From: Lonicera japonica
Lineage: Eukaryota > Streptophyta > Magnoliopsida > Dipsacales > Caprifoliaceae
NCBI GenBank assembly: GCA_021464415.1
Contig: CM038468.1
Coordinates: 31,980,969-32,044,968 of the forward strand
Length of the DNA stretch: 64,000 nt
Reading direction: 5' to 3'
Shown in pieces: positions 20,915 through 33,339 of the stretch (position 1 is its first letter; every line of letters starts with the position of its first letter). The translations under genes and the position numbers were made by a program. The notes beneath the pieces were generated by a model, which searched no databases, was not told the origin of the DNA, and was given only the letters and a program-made list of their open reading frames with translations.

Positions 20915-22613
20915 TGATAAACGCATAATATTGTCATGTCTAAGCTCTTTCCCGGAGTCGCTTGACGCGTTTGTTGCTTTAATTCTGCCTAATTATCCAC
21001 TTATCTCGAGATTAGTACCTTAGCGAGTGTTGTATCTAACATGGCCCAAATTGGTGTGTATTTTGTAGTATTCCATGTGTTTGTAGGATTGGGATACAAT
21101 GGCATTGCATGAAGTGATCAAGAGCAAGCTTGGAGGCTTGCAAAGTGCTGAGTGAAGAAATTCCAGAACCATGATCGATCATGGGCATAACCATGATCGA
21201 TCATAGGCATGTCCATGATCGATCATGGGCATAACCATGATTGATCATGGAACCATTTTTTCTGGCAGAACACTTCCATGATCGATCATGGGCATAACCA
21301 TGATCGATCATGGCCCTGACAACTTGTCCATTTCACACCCAAAATGGGCTATTTTAGTGGTTCAAGCTATTTTAGATATTTAGTTAGATATTTTGCAACC
21401 TTTTAATATATATTATTTTCTCTTAGCTTCTTGGCTAAGATATCTAGTTTTTTTACACTTAGAGTTCTAGAGAGAGGAGAGAGCTCATTGTGGTGTTGTT
21501 CTTCATTTCTCTTGTAAGTTTTTAATTTGTAAGAATGATTTCTTCTTCTATAATATTTGTTCTTGCATCTATTATGGAGTAGTCTATTACTAAGGTTACG
21601 GAGGTTGTTTGCGATATGATTTTTGGTGATTAATGGCTCAATCCATGTTTAAGGTTTGATAAATATGTGTGAATCCTCTTCTTTTTCATTATATCTTCCA
21701 TTATTTCAAGCTTTCTAGGTATTTTCATATTAAGTTAAGACTTTATATGCCTTGTATATTTAGTTCTTGGTTGTTAATGAACATAAAACATATTTATATG
21801 GTTCTAGAAAGCTTGTAGTCTTTTTCCCCCATCCATGGAGCTTTTTCCCTCTTCATAGAATTTATGAATAGTTCTCAAAACTCCATAGATGGATTATAAA
21901 TTTGTTTAGCTTATCTTTGATTCATTTATTGATATATTGAGTGCTTCTTACACTTTGTGTGATACTTAGACTCTTTATTTTCTACCATAAGTGATAAACG
22001 ATGAGTTGACGAATTTATCCCATAAACTTCATTCCGTTCCATTGTTAGGATTCACTTTCTAATTTTCATTCTTTAAATCATGAGATTACCACACTTGCTT
22101 AATGTTAAATCTTTTTATGATGAGTTTGTCATATCTATCTCGGATTAGCTTCATCGGAAATGGGTTGCCTTGCTTCACACCCGTAGCTAAGAGGTAGGAA
22201 TGATAACCTCGTCTTTGGTGGAATGTCGTTTGTCTCTCTCTTAATATAGCTTTAATTCGGGAATGAGTCGCCTAGCGTCGCACCCTTTGCTATTGAGAGA
22301 TACACCAACATTCTCCATTTCTCGAGAATCCTTGTGTTGTAATCTTAGTATGAGCTAATGATCATCGTTTCTTAAATCGTAACTAATCTCCACCTACCTT
22401 AGTGCTTTCTTATTAATTTTCGCAACTGTTTTACATTTACGTTGTTTCACAACAAATCCAACTCACACAAAATCTGAAAACCACTTAATCCGTAATCCAT
22501 TCCATTCCTTTTCACTTATCCATGTGGTTCGACACTCGGACTTCCGAGACTATATTACAACTTGACGTGCCTACACTTGGGCTATATCGCAACGCGCTAT
22601 TTAAGCGGCGTCA
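20915..22613 (+). repeat. LTR2 (middle, recombinant LTR)
   Basis: 1699 bp. At its 5' side it has the LTR3 base (T at 20948); at its 3' side it has the LTR1 bases (G 22289, T 22314, A 22522, A 22573). It has one private change (A at 22243). This pattern is what unequal crossing-over between a 3' LTR and a 5' LTR produces. Confidence 0.92.
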
Positions 22614-22619
22614 AGTTTT

Positions 22620-22638
22620 TGGCGCCGTTGCCGGGGAT
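22620..22638 (+). other. Primer binding site for tRNA-Asp, copy 2
   Basis: Same 19-nt match as copy 1, 6 bp after LTR2. Confidence 0.88.
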
Positions 22639-23841
22639 AAGGCAAAAGGCGGATTACGGGTTTTGTATAAAACCTTTCTGTAAGTATCTCTCTTTTTAAT
22701 TAATTTTTACAAGTTTGATGGAGAAGGCCCATTTCATGGAATTTAAGGTCAATTGAAACCTCTCCACATTTTTTCCGTTCTCTTAACATTGAGGACAATG
22801 TTTGCTTCAAGTTGGGGGGTATGTGTTTCAATTGTGTATTTCCATATGTGTTTTGAGCTTGTGTTCTAATTTTTTTTGTGAAGTTTGAAAATTGATGAAT
22901 GATTGAGTTTTTGTTCAAATGAAGACTATTGTTTCATTAGCGTTTGGCATGAATTCTTTGATTTAGATAGGAATTTGAATGATAAACTAAATTGCCTTGC
23001 TCTGCTTAGTCTCATATCCCGTTATATTCTCCTGTTCCACATGCTAGATTGCTTCGGTTGTTTCCAATTCAATAATAACACTTAGATTTATTTTCATTGA
23101 GAGAAGATAATTTTTTGTCCAAAAATGATGGAAGCTCTTTCGAAAAGATCCTCCAATGAGAGGACAATAGCATAGAACTTTGATAACTTGGATGACTTTT
23201 ATCCTAATATTGACTTAAAGCTTCACTTGACTAAATCTTAAGTCTCTTTGTCTAATATTATGGATGGGTATAGGTTACCATATGGGAAAGGGTGAATAGC
23301 TTCCTTCTAGCTCCAATGAATGAGCAGTAATGAGAAAATTTGATAAGTGAGACCGCTGCCCCCCATAGAGATGAAAACCACCCTGATCTAATTTAGCATA
23401 TATTCCAAGTAAAAGATAAAGAAAGTGCTTAGAATTGACAAATCTCGGAGCTTTTGTTTTTGAAAAAGTTCTCTCTTCTTCTTCTCGAATGACTATGACT
23501 CTTTGTGTTCATATTGAATTGCTTGAATCAAAGTCTAGTATGTGAGCATTGGAGAATATGGGATTGTGTTCTAAAGGAGATAGGCGAATTAGATGATCAT
23601 TCAAAAATCCATCATTCTGGAAAAATTGATAGTAATGCCTCTTGCTTTGCAAATTGAAACTTGAATCTTCATTCTCATCATTCATCATGATCAAACTTCT
23701 AATGTTTGTAGGTATCATTTCTGAAAACCTTCACGAGATGCAACTCGTCTTCTTTGGAAACTTAGAAATTAACAATTTTTTGTTTAGTTTATTAATTTTT
23801 GTAATTATAATTTTTGTCTTGCTAAGGGACTAGCAAGAGAT

Positions 23842-23855
23842 AAGTTGAGGGGAGT
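23842..23855 (+). other. Polypurine tract, copy 2
   Basis: AAGTTGAGGGGAGT directly before LTR3. Confidence 0.8.
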
Positions 23856-25554
23856 TGATAAACGCATAATATTGTCATGTCTAAGCTCTTTCCCGGAGTC
23901 GCTTGACGCGTTTGTTGCTTTAATTCTGCCTAATTATCCACTTATCTCGAGATTAGTACCTTAGCGAGTGTTGTATCTAACATGGCCCAAATTGGTGTGT
24001 ATTTTGTAGTATTCCATGTGTTTGTAGGATTGGGATACAATGGCATTGCATGAAGTGATCAAGAGCAAGCTTGGAGGCTTGCAAAGTGCTGAGTGAAGAA
24101 ATTCCAGAACCATGATCGATCATGGGCATAACCATGATCGATCATAGGCATGTCCATGATCGATCATGGGCATAACCATGATTGATCATGGAACCATTTT
24201 TTCTGGCAGAACACTTCCATGATCGATCATGGGCATAACCATGATCGATCATGGCCCTGACAACTTGTCCATTTCACACCCAAAATGGGCTATTTTAGTG
24301 GTTCAAGCTATTTTAGATATTTAGTTAGATATTTTGCAACCTTTTAATATATATTATTTTCTCTTAGCTTCTTGGCTAAGATATCTAGTTTTTTTACACT
24401 TAGAGTTCTAGAGAGAGGAGAGAGCTCATTGTGGTGTTGTTCTTCATTTCTCTTGTAAGTTTTTAATTTGTAAGAATGATTTCTTCTTCTATAATATTTG
24501 TTCTTGCATCTATTATGGAGTAGTCTATTACTAAGGTTACGGAGGTTGTTTGCGATATGATTTTTGGTGATTAATGGCTCAATCCATGTTTAAGGTTTGA
24601 TAAATATGTGTGAATCCTCTTCTTTTTCATTATATCTTCCATTATTTCAAGCTTTCTAGGTATTTTCATATTAAGTTAAGACTTTATATGCCTTGTATAT
24701 TTAGTTCTTGGTTGTTAATGAACATAAAACATATTTATATGGTTCTAGAAAGCTTGTAGTCTTTTTCCCCCATCCATGGAGCTTTTTCCCTCTTCATAGA
24801 ATTTATGAATAGTTCTCAAAACTCCATAGATGGATTATAAATTTGTTTAGCTTATCTTTGATTCATTTATTGATATATTGAGTGCTTCTTACACTTTGTG
24901 TGATACTTAGACTCTTTATTTTCTACCATAAGTGATAAACGATGAGTTGACGAATTTATCCCATAAACTTCATTCCGTTCCATTGTTAGGATTCACTTTC
25001 TAATTTTCATTCTTTAAATCATGAGATTACCACACTTGCTTAATGTTAAATCTTTTTATGATGAGTTTGTCATATCTATCTCGGATTAGCTTCATCGGAA
25101 ATGGGTTGCCTTGCTTCACACCCGTAGCTAAGAGGTAGGAATGATAACCTCGTCTTTGGTGGAATGTCGTTTGTCTCTCTCTTGATATAGCTTTAATTCG
25201 GGAATGAGTCGCCTAGCGTCGCACCCTTTTCTATTGAGAGATACACCAACATTCCCCATTTCTCGAGAATCCTTGTGTTGTAATCTTAGTATGAGCTAAT
25301 GATCATCGTTTCTTAAATCGTAACTAATCTCCACCTACCTTAGTGCTTTCTTATTAATTTTCGCAACTGTTTTACATTTACGTTGTTTCACAACAAATCC
25401 AACTCACACAAAATCTGAAAACCACTTAATCCGTAATCCATTCCATTCCTTTTCACTTATCCCTGTGGTTCGACACTCGGACTTCCGAGACTATATTACA
25501 ACTTGACGTGCCTGCACTTGGGCTATATCGCAACGCGCTATTTAAGCGGCGTCA
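23856..25554 (+). repeat. LTR3 (3' LTR) of the Athila-like element
   Basis: 1699 bp, followed by the TSD CCAGG. At 23889, 25255, 25463 and 25514 it has the bases found in the related solo LTR at 60043, so these are ancestral and LTR1 is derived. Its own private change is T at 25230. Confidence 0.92.
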
Positions 25555-26964
25555 CCAGGGCTCGAGCTTAAGACCTACGCTTCAAAAGAGCTTCCAACTA
25601 AGAATCTTCTGCTTGAACAAAGGCTATACTTAGCTCTATTGTTGAACATGAAATGGTTTCAACATTACCAATTTGTTGTGTATATATATATAAAGGGCTC
25701 AAAAAATTGGGGGCTTTGGTGCGTCGAGGGCCCTAGGCAGCGACCTGGGTCGCCTATGCCCAAGACCAGCCCTGTGGATGAATTACAAACTGTTTGAAAA
25801 GATTCCTCTGTTAGAATGTTCTTTAATTTAAATACGTAATTCATGGCGGGTTTACATCATATTCATAGTACCAAATTTTTGTTACCCAAAATATGTGAAA
25901 ATAGTCAAAATACTTTTTACATGAGTTCATTTAATTTTCACTTTCGCCCTAAGAGCATTTCCAGCAATAGTGTATATGTAATGTATATTGTGATTTTGTG
26001 TATAATTTACACAATTTGTAAAAGTTTCGGTCTCCCGCAATCTTAAATTTGGTGTGTAAAATGGAGGTGTAAAATACACTCAAAGTTTACACTGCCACAT
26101 CAACTTTTTCTCTCTCCATTTTTTATAAAACATTAAAATGTAATAACTTTTAATATAAAATATATTTTTTAATAAAAATTATATATTTAAAATTTACTCA
26201 CCAAGATGAATAAATCAAGGTCCATTATTATTATTATAAGATTTTGTACACAAAAATTCAAAAAATAATAATAAAAACTTGCTCAAAATAACATCAAACA
26301 TGCATCGGTATCTTATTGGTTCATTTAAATTTTATACAAAAGTACCATTGGGGAATATTTTTTTTTCAGACTAGTTTTAAGATTTGTGTAAAAGTGGCTT
26401 GGCAAATTTACACATTTTTAACGTTACAGTTGGAGAAGGGGAATAATCTTAAAAAAAAAAGAAAAAAAAAGAAAAGGAAGATAAAATCATAGTGTGAACT
26501 GCGAAGCTAGCACTATGATTGTGGATAAAAAAGGAAGACAAAATTTCATTGTGGATTGATTTTGTTATGTTGTTGAAGAGTGATATCATATCTTTGGAGC
26601 GATTTTATTTTTATTTGCCACTTCTTTCAGTTTATCTTAATTTTTGTAGTTGTTAAACTAATCTGCATTACTCATTAAATTTACCCATGTGACGGGATAG
26701 ACTTAAAAAAATTGGTGACTTAATTTTTAAAAATGTAGTATGAGAACATCCATCAAGCTAGTTACTTATCCACCTTAATTTAAAAGGTGATTTAATTTTA
26801 ATTGTGAAAATCAAATTAATGTGTTTTTTTTTCTTGATTATTTAAGCTTCTTAGAATATCTTCAACAGTTGCGTAAAAATTTAAGTATAAATCATAGGTG
26901 TCAATCAACTTTTATACAAAACTTGAAGCTAATAGTACTTTTGTAAATTCTTGTGAAAATTTTA

Positions 26965-27826
26965 TAACACAGTGGAAGATCTCCTCATTCTTTAAAAATT
27001 CAACATGACAGGCAAACCTAGGCCTTGCTCTAACATAACTGAAGCGTTTTGGACTCCCCCCCCCCCCCCACCCTTCCTGGTTGGCTGAAAGTAAATACAG
27101 ATGGTATGGCCAATGGCTGCCCTGGCCCTGCTTCAATTGGAGGAATTTTCAGAAATTGTAGAGGTTTTTGCAAGGGTGCTTTTGCAGGAAATATTGGAAA
27201 TCACAATGCCTTCTATGCTGAACTGAATGCTCTTGTTCAAGTCATAGAATTTGCTTGGACCAATGGATGGAAAAAGATATGGATTGAAATGGACTCTCAG
27301 TCAGTTCTCAAGTGCTTTCTCAACACCAAATCTTTTGTTCCTTGGCAGTTAGCTAATAGATGGGCTAACTGTAGATACTACCTTCACCAGATGACATTCT
27401 ATGCCTCTCACACTTATAGAGAAGCAAACACTGTTGCTGATAAACTCTCAAAAATTGGTATGAATCTGGACTATATTCAATGGTGGCCTTCATTTCTTCA
27501 AGCAACTGCTCAAGAATTCAAGAATGATTTTAATCATAGGCCTAACTACAGATTTAGATAGTATCTTTTATTGTATTTTTCTTACTACTTTCCCTCTGAT
27601 TTGTTTTTTATTATTTTGCTTTTTTTTGGCTGTTTGGTCTTTGATCTTTATTTGGTTTAAAGATCAAGATGCAAACATTTGGCATGGTATTTCCTTTTGT
27701 TTCCCTACTTTGTATATTTCTCTTTTTAAGCCTAGTGGGTGGGCCTTTGTAACCCACATTTGGATCTTTCACTTCTTTTTAATGCATTACACTATTGCCT
27801 AAGGGCATAGTGGACCTTCTCCAAAA
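26965..27826 (+). mobile_element. 5'-truncated L1-type LINE with 20-bp target-site duplication
   Basis: The sequence AAATTCTTGTGAAAATTTTA occurs at 26945-26964 and again at 27827-27846, a 20-bp TSD. Between them lie the C-terminal RNase H part of a LINE ORF2, a T-rich 3' UTR (GTGGGTGGGCCTTTGTAACC) and a short A tail that merges with the TSD. Truncation at the 5' end and a TSD of this length fit target-primed reverse transcription. Confidence 0.88.
27049..27561 (+). pseudogene. RNase H domain at the end of LINE ORF2 (5'-truncated)
   Basis: About 165 residues of a plant L1-type RNase H (RVT_3 family). WLKVNTDGMA carries the first Asp, FYAELNALVQ the Glu, WIEMDSQSV the second Asp and EANTVADKLS the last Asp, so the four-residue active site is intact. 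The domain normally removes RNA from the RNA-DNA hybrid during target-primed reverse transcription. Upstream the frame runs into a 14-nt C tract (27056-27069) and then stops, so no ATG or reverse transcriptase is present. The stop at 27559-27561 is followed by the LINE 3' UTR. It is a dead fragment of a recent insertion, not a host RNase H gene. Confidence 0.9.
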
Positions 27827-28224
27827 AAATTCTTGTGAAAATTTTAAAATAACCAATAAGATATCAGCACCTGTTAAATATTATTTTATATTTTTTCCTT
27901 CAATTTTTCTATTCATAATTTTACACTGACAATGGATCTTGATTTGTAGCTCTTGATGAGTAAATTTCAAAAATATAATTTTTATTAAAATATAATTTTT
28001 ATTAAAATATGAATTTTGTATTAAAATTTTTTACATTTTAAATTTTTAGTAAAAAATTGAAGAAATAGAAAGCTGTCGTGGCAATGTAAAATGGGAGTGT
28101 ATTTTTTTACACAACCAATTTAGACAAGACTCATTTTTAAATGACTGTTGGAGACTAATATTTTTACAAATTTTGTAAAATTTACACAAAACATAAATGT
28201 AAAAGACTATTGAAAATGCTCTTA

Positions 28225-30675
28225 CTCTGTCTTAGTGTGGGAATGTGATAGTGCACGTGGAATATAATTAGAAGAGACTTTTCATGATTATACTTTATTA
28301 TAATGTTAACAACTCTCCAGTCTCCCCCACATGTTCCTTAATGCCAAGAAGAAAGAAATGAAAAACCACGAATTTAGAGTTCGTCTGATTACTTGGATTT
28401 AAGGGTGAATTTTGAAACTCAATTCCAAGTTTTGAAATTAGAATGGGAACAAAAACTAGCCTAAACAATTCTGATGGTTAAAATTGTATAGACTAATTAT
28501 TTTCCAATAATAGAACTTTTTCTAAACAAACATTTAGATTACAGAATCAGAATTGACTTTGAGATTCATAACAATATACCCTTTAAGCTATCTATCAGTA
28601 GTTACAAGCATGAATTTAACTACGTGGGAGAGGGAGAAGAGAGCCCTACTGCCCAAGTACAAAGAATTTTTACTAAAGAGCTTTTATAAACCTTAAAGAA
28701 AAATTAGGAAATCAATTTATAATTATGAAAGTATATTTTGATTAAGAATCTAAATTAAAAAGCAAAATATATTTGTAAAATAATTTTAATTGGTGGATAT
28801 ACAGTAATTTTGTGTAATTTGATTAAAAATTATCATATAAATGAGATGGATAAACTGGAAAAAAATCGCGGATAAAATTATAATTTAGAGGAGTTTAGAA
28901 CAAGTTTTTATTTTTAAAATTGGGAATTTCTCATTTAATTGTTTCAAACCTCCCATGAATTAGAATTGAATTGTTTATAAATGCAAAAATTTACAATTAA
29001 CTAACTGAATGTGAAATAAGTTTAAAGTAAAGCAAGTTGCACAGCCAAACCAACCCTTAGAGTATCACAAATAAGCTCAAGTACATTTACAATTTTTTGT
29101 AAATTGTGAAGGGAAGTCCTTTATCTAATATGGAAGAAGGAGATGTCTTTATGTTGAATATAATTACGGAAGAAGTATTTATAATTCATTTTTTATTTTG
29201 TTTTAAAAAAGAGTACTTATTTGAAATGAATAAAGTATAATTTGTATTGTAAAATATATTTCACTCGTTTTTTAATTTAACAACTTAGGAGAGAATAAAA
29301 GAAATATAAGGTAAAAGTGTCTCTGTCTACCGAATTTAGTCGATGGTTTACGTTTTACATCCTTATTTTTTAAAATTTAATTTAAATATTTTTTATGTGA
29401 ATGCATGTTATGCGTGATATTTGAGGTCATGCTTTTTTTTATTCCCAAATAGTAACAAGATTTTAATGAAATAAGAATATATACATTATCGATCAATCTC
29501 CTACAAATCTAATACCCTATGAAATTGTAACTTATTTTTTTCTCAGAAGTTAATTTTTTCAGGAGTTCATGCTGACATGCATAATTTTTATTATTTAGAA
29601 TCTAAAATAACTAATTTAAATATTGGAGGAAATTAAATTAAATATAATTCATAAACATAAAGTAAATTTTAAATGAACCAATCTTTAAATAGGAGAATAA
29701 CCAAAACAGTTATCAGCCGTATGATCTAATAATTATTACCCACTAATTAATAATAAGTTTAATAACAATAATAATATATATATAATGCATACCTTCCCCT
29801 CTCCTTTATTAGTTGTTCAGGTTTTGTTTAAAAGCTTTGTCTTCTTAATTGATGGATAATAATAATATTATGGCAGTAAGTTTTAATTCTACTTAATTGG
29901 AACTATCAATTTTTCAATATAGATTACTACATTGAATATCTCTATTGAATTTCTAATATATGCGCATTGAAATTTTTGATTATTTCAAAAGTGACATATA
30001 TAATTCTTACTTATGTTTGAATACCTTTTAGATATTGTATTGTAGAAATGTTTAATCCTTTTCCATCTAGAACAATTGGTATAAAAACTAAACTAGAAGT
30101 GTTTATTTATTTATTTATTTTAATGAGAAAACAAAATGTAAACTAAAAGTTGGATTTAGAATGAAAATCTATTTATTTGGCTTGATTAATGTGTTACTCT
30201 TTTTTTACCACTTTCTTGTAATATTTGTTTGTATGAGTTTGAAGTTGGTGTCTTGTTGATTGGACTAATTAGTTTGTGTTTCTTTTAATTTGGTTGATTA
30301 ATTTAAATGTTTGAACTGTCACATTTGGGTGGGTTGTATTTACCTTTTCTTTATATAAATTTCATGATTGGTTCATCAACGCAGTTTGGAAAAATAACTG
30401 AAAATTTGAAAGAAGATACGATGATATAATAAGATGTATGTTCATATACTTTTTCATAGAAATATTTTCTTCATGCCCATTGCTTGAAGAATTGCATCCA
30501 TCGCAATATCTAAAAGGTAAGAATAGAATATTTTTTTTTTCAATTTCTTATATATTTACTAGTGTTTTCAATTATTTTACACTTAAAAAACAAGTTTAAT
30601 TTGAACATGTATAATTAAGGGCCCAAGATTTCTTGGTTTCCCCCAAAATGGCTAGCCCAACTTGGTCCACTGTTA
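28225..30675. other. AT-rich stretch without a supported gene
   Basis: No ORF with a domain is seen. At 29871-29880 ATTATGGCAGTAAGT resembles the putative first exon and donor at 37012-37025 (ATCATGGCAGTAAGT, in a similar TTCTTCTT leader), so a distant paralogous fragment may start here. Otherwise only AT-rich sequence. Confidence 0.4.
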
Positions 30676-30679
30676 TACT

Positions 30680-31075
30680 AATTTAGGACCTTCCTATTAG
30701 ATTACCAATGTGGGATATTTTGGATCCAATGTGGGATATTTTGGGTCATTACATCCCCCGGTTAAATCCCTGACTTCGTCATGAACTGTTCCCATATATA
30801 TACTAAGGACCTACCCATCCCTAACTTCCTTGTCATGATGAGTTGTCATGAACCGTTCCCGTATATAGATACTAAGGACCTTCCCATTAGATTATCAATG
30901 TGGGATATTTTGGGTCATTACATCCTCCGGTTAAATCCCTGACTTCCTCGTCATGACAAGTCGTTATCATGAACTGTTCCCATATATATACTAACGACCT
31001 TCCCATTAGATTACCAATGTGGGATATTTTATCCCTGACTTCCTCATCATGACGAGTCGTTAGGACGAGGTCATA
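30680..31075 (+). repeat. Imperfect tandem repeat with the ACCAATGTGGGATATTTT phrase
   Basis: Phrases CCTTCCCATTAGATTACCAATGTGGGATATTTT, TCCCTGACTTCCTCGTCATGA and ACTGTTCCCATATATATACTAA (each given here only as repeated wording) recur three to four times with 120-150-bp spacing. A weaker copy lies at 32592-32640, beyond the solo LTR. It looks like a partially amplified dispersed element; no function is evident. Confidence 0.65.
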
Positions 31076-31132
31076 CACATCTTAGCTTTTATTAACTGCA
31101 TCCAATGACTCCGCCTTGCCACACAAACACGA

Positions 31133-32464
31133 TGAAAGAGATATGTCCTAGGACTATTCATAGATTATGATTTGTACTTGGATATCTTATGCTTATTGTT
31201 ATTAATAAAGTTTATTTATTTTACTTTATAATCTCTTGTAAATAATATTTATTAATACTAGTTCATCAAGTACGTGACTAGATTGTGGGATGCTAGTAAT
31301 GTAATAATAATATTGTTTAGATGCCCCTAATCATGTATCAATAACCTAGGATCACATTGATATAATGATTAGAGTATGGGTCAGCTGATGACTATGTTCC
31401 ACAAGTCATGGATATGGAGATATCAAGCTGAACATACTGATACTTGTTAGGGAACAAAGTATTGGACTGACCCGCTTTGGGGACACTGCGAGGAGTGTTA
31501 CATAATGTCATCAGTGATGTTCCCCATTTGTGATATCGTATTATCCTCAGACCTGAGATCGCCATGGTTACCAACATAGGGATTAGCATGTCAGGCATTA
31601 TCAAACGTTGCTCTTGACCAAGTAATTATAAAGATGATGACCGAGCATACTATGAACTATGTAGAGGTATGTGGTTGATCAAGATGGGATTTGTCACTCT
31701 CATATATTGAGAGAGATATCGTTGGGCCCCTTGATAAGTGTAATTAATATTTGCATGGCCATGCACAAATGAGATGTCATTTGTTTTGGATTAATTATAC
31801 TTAGAGATCAAGAAATAAAGATTGAACTATACAAGAATGACACTTGCCTAGTCTTGTGTTCAATCTAGATATCGATTGACAAAAGGAGTTAATGTGTGAA
31901 ATATCAATTTAAGGTTGTGTCGTTTTTGACCTTTATACCCTTTGGATAATAGTAATGTTTTACTAGAAACCGCTTACTGTTCGTATAATAAAACGGGTTT
32001 TAATTGTACGGCCAAAGTGTGTAAAACCTACAGGGTCGCACACCAAAACGAGTTGGATCAAAACGAATTAAAACGGGCCAAGTTGGACTTGGGCCCAGTT
32101 CGTTTGTTGCTTAGGGTTCTCACTAGGGTTCCCTTATAAAAGGGAACCTTTGTTCTTCTTGGCCGTCAACGAAATTGAGAGAGGCAAGAAAATTCGAAAT
32201 AGCAGAGAGAACCCTAGAGGGCGCTAGTACACCAAGCAAGATCTCATCTCGTTCGTGTGTGCATACCGTAGAGGCGTCGTGTTTTCTACGCTAAGGACGA
32301 CAACAACAGAAGGATCAGATCCATCCTGTTCGTTTCATTGACATCAAATCTCGATTAAGGTATGTCATCTGTCGATTTTATTGAACTGCATAGATCATAG
32401 GATTCAATGATTAGTGCGTAAATTAATGTATGCGATGCATGATTACTGCCCTAATTTACTAACA
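31133..32464 (+). mobile_element. Solo LTR, copia-like, 1332 bp
   Basis: Perfect 5-bp TSD CACGA on both sides (31128-31132, 32465-32469) and TG...CA ends (TGAAAGAGATATG...TACTAACA). It contains a TATAAAA box (32135-32141) and a leader-like region with AGAGAACCCTAGAGG. There is no internal region, so it is a product of LTR-LTR recombination. Copia assignment rests on overall style and size and is tentative; solo-LTR status rests on the ends and TSD and is firm. Confidence 0.85.
32127..32148. promoter_or_regulatory. TATA box embedded in a palindrome
   Basis: Arms GGTTCCCTT (32127-32135) and AAGGGAACC (32140-32148) pair perfectly around ATAA, so the TATA box is at the centre of a 22-bp inverted repeat. 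Confidence 0.7.
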
Positions 32465-32819
32465 CACGACACATAATATTTTCACGTATCGTGGTAGTGG
32501 TGGTGGGTCTGCTCTTATACCATATGTAACCACCCAGGTTCTCCCTCAAAATAGTTAGCACAAGTTGTAAGTTAATTAGATCCACTGTTCTCACATATAT
32601 ATCAAGGATTTTCCCATTACTCTACCAATATGGGATATTTAATTAGGTCTTTACAATGTAATTTAGTCTTTGTTTAAAAAAAAGCTTGATTGATTAGTTG
32701 ATTGCAACAAATTAAATGTATATGGTGTAAACTGTCTCAAGACATTGTTTAGGGTGCAAAATGAAATCCTTAATTAGTTTAGGGAGTATCGATGTAATTT
32801 AGTCTTTGTGTTAGAAGAA

Positions 32820-33025
32820 TGTAATGATGATGAATATCCCTTAATAAATTCTCGGAGGTCTTGGAGACTCACGAGAAGACCGTTTATATTTGGCAAACAA
32901 GTCTAGAAAGGAGGGGTCACAGAATGGGTGATCCACAACATAGCGTGTCGAGATTTGAAAGCAGCGCATTTTGAATTTGATTTACTACAATAGGGGAAAA
33001 TCCCCAATACATTAACTTGCTGCTG
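32820..33025 (+). repeat. Dispersed repeat also found at 34980-35090, 36667-36770 and inverted at 45230-45470
   Basis: TAAATTCTCGGAGGTCTTGGAGA, ACAAGTCT, GAGATT(T/C)GAAAGCA and CAATACATTA wording is shared in order with the other copies. The unit may be part of an old element duplicated inside and outside the inverted repeat. Confidence 0.55.
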
Positions 33026-33339
33026 GGGCCTTCATGTAGACCTGGCAAAGTAAGACATGATATGATAACATGACACAAAATTATTGGTTTTTGGGTGGAC
33101 CCTTATTAAATTTGGGTCACTATCGAGTGAACCTAATAGGACATGAAGGATAACAAATATGTTTGGGTTTACTAGCCAAACACGTTAGACTCGTTAAGAC
33201 CCATTAAGACCTTATAAGACCCATTAGAAACCCTTTAAGTGCACATTTATGCTAATCGATCATGTCGAGTTATCGGGTTACCTGGACCAACCCGTTAGCT
33301 TAATGGGTGAAACGGGTCATATTATGCTACCTAGAGGTG

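Larger units (their letters stand above)
22614..23855 (+). mobile_element. Second internal region of the Athila-like element
   Basis: By eye identical to the first except for a 2-bp expansion of a CTT-type run near 23480. PBS at 22620-22638, CATTGAGGACAATG at 22787-22800, polypurine tract at 23842-23855. No coding sequence. Confidence 0.88.
17976..25554 (+). mobile_element. Athila-like non-autonomous element with three LTRs (LTR-int-LTR-int-LTR)
   Basis: Perfect 5-bp TSD CCAGG (17971-17975 and 25555-25559) flanks the whole block, so it behaves as one insertion. Three 1699-bp LTRs (17976, 20915, 23856) are separated by two internal regions of 1240 and 1242 bp. Each internal region starts with a PBS complementary to tRNA-Asp and ends in a polypurine tract. 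There is no gag or pol, so it depends on other elements. The only visible differences between LTR1 and LTR3 are five substitutions, so insertion is young. The middle LTR is a chimera of the outer two (see findings). The tRNA-Asp PBS and the CATTGAGGACAATG motif fit Athila/Tat-type gypsy elements. Confidence 0.92.
17613..25774. mobile_element. hAT-type MITE remnant split by the Athila-like insertion
   Basis: Left end TAAGGCCAGTCCTTGAG and right end (reversed) CAGGGCTGGTCTTGGGC are imperfect inverted repeats resembling the CAGGG-C-GG ends of a common plant hAT group. Removing the 7579-bp Athila-like insertion and its TSD leaves about 578 bp. Flanking 8-mers CATATGAA and TGGATGAA agree at 5 of 8 positions, a decayed TSD at best. 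The right part (25690-25774) retains a GC-rich fold-back (GCAGCGACCTGGGTCGC). No transposase is visible. Confidence 0.6.
25950..28224. mobile_element. Non-autonomous TIR element, split by a LINE
   Basis: Left end TAAGAGCATTTCCAGCAATAG and right end (reversed) GTAAGAGCATTTTCAATAG are inverted repeats of the widespread plant AAGAGCATCTCCAACAG type. Sub-terminal TTTACAC/GTGTAAA words recur on both sides. Without the LINE it is about 1.39 kb. No clear TSD was found, so the superfamily is left open. A further copy of a similar end (GAATATCTTCAACAGTTG, about 26853) suggests nesting of two related elements. Confidence 0.55.

Noticed and set aside
19761..23833. Duplicated small ORFs (72, 60, 69 and 63 aa) in both internal regions
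   Set aside because: They are identical only because the internal region is duplicated; no domain, opposite-strand overlaps and AT-rich composition.
27049..27561. Host RNase H gene
   Set aside because: It lies inside a 20-bp TSD with a LINE 3' UTR and has no start codon, so it is the end of LINE ORF2.
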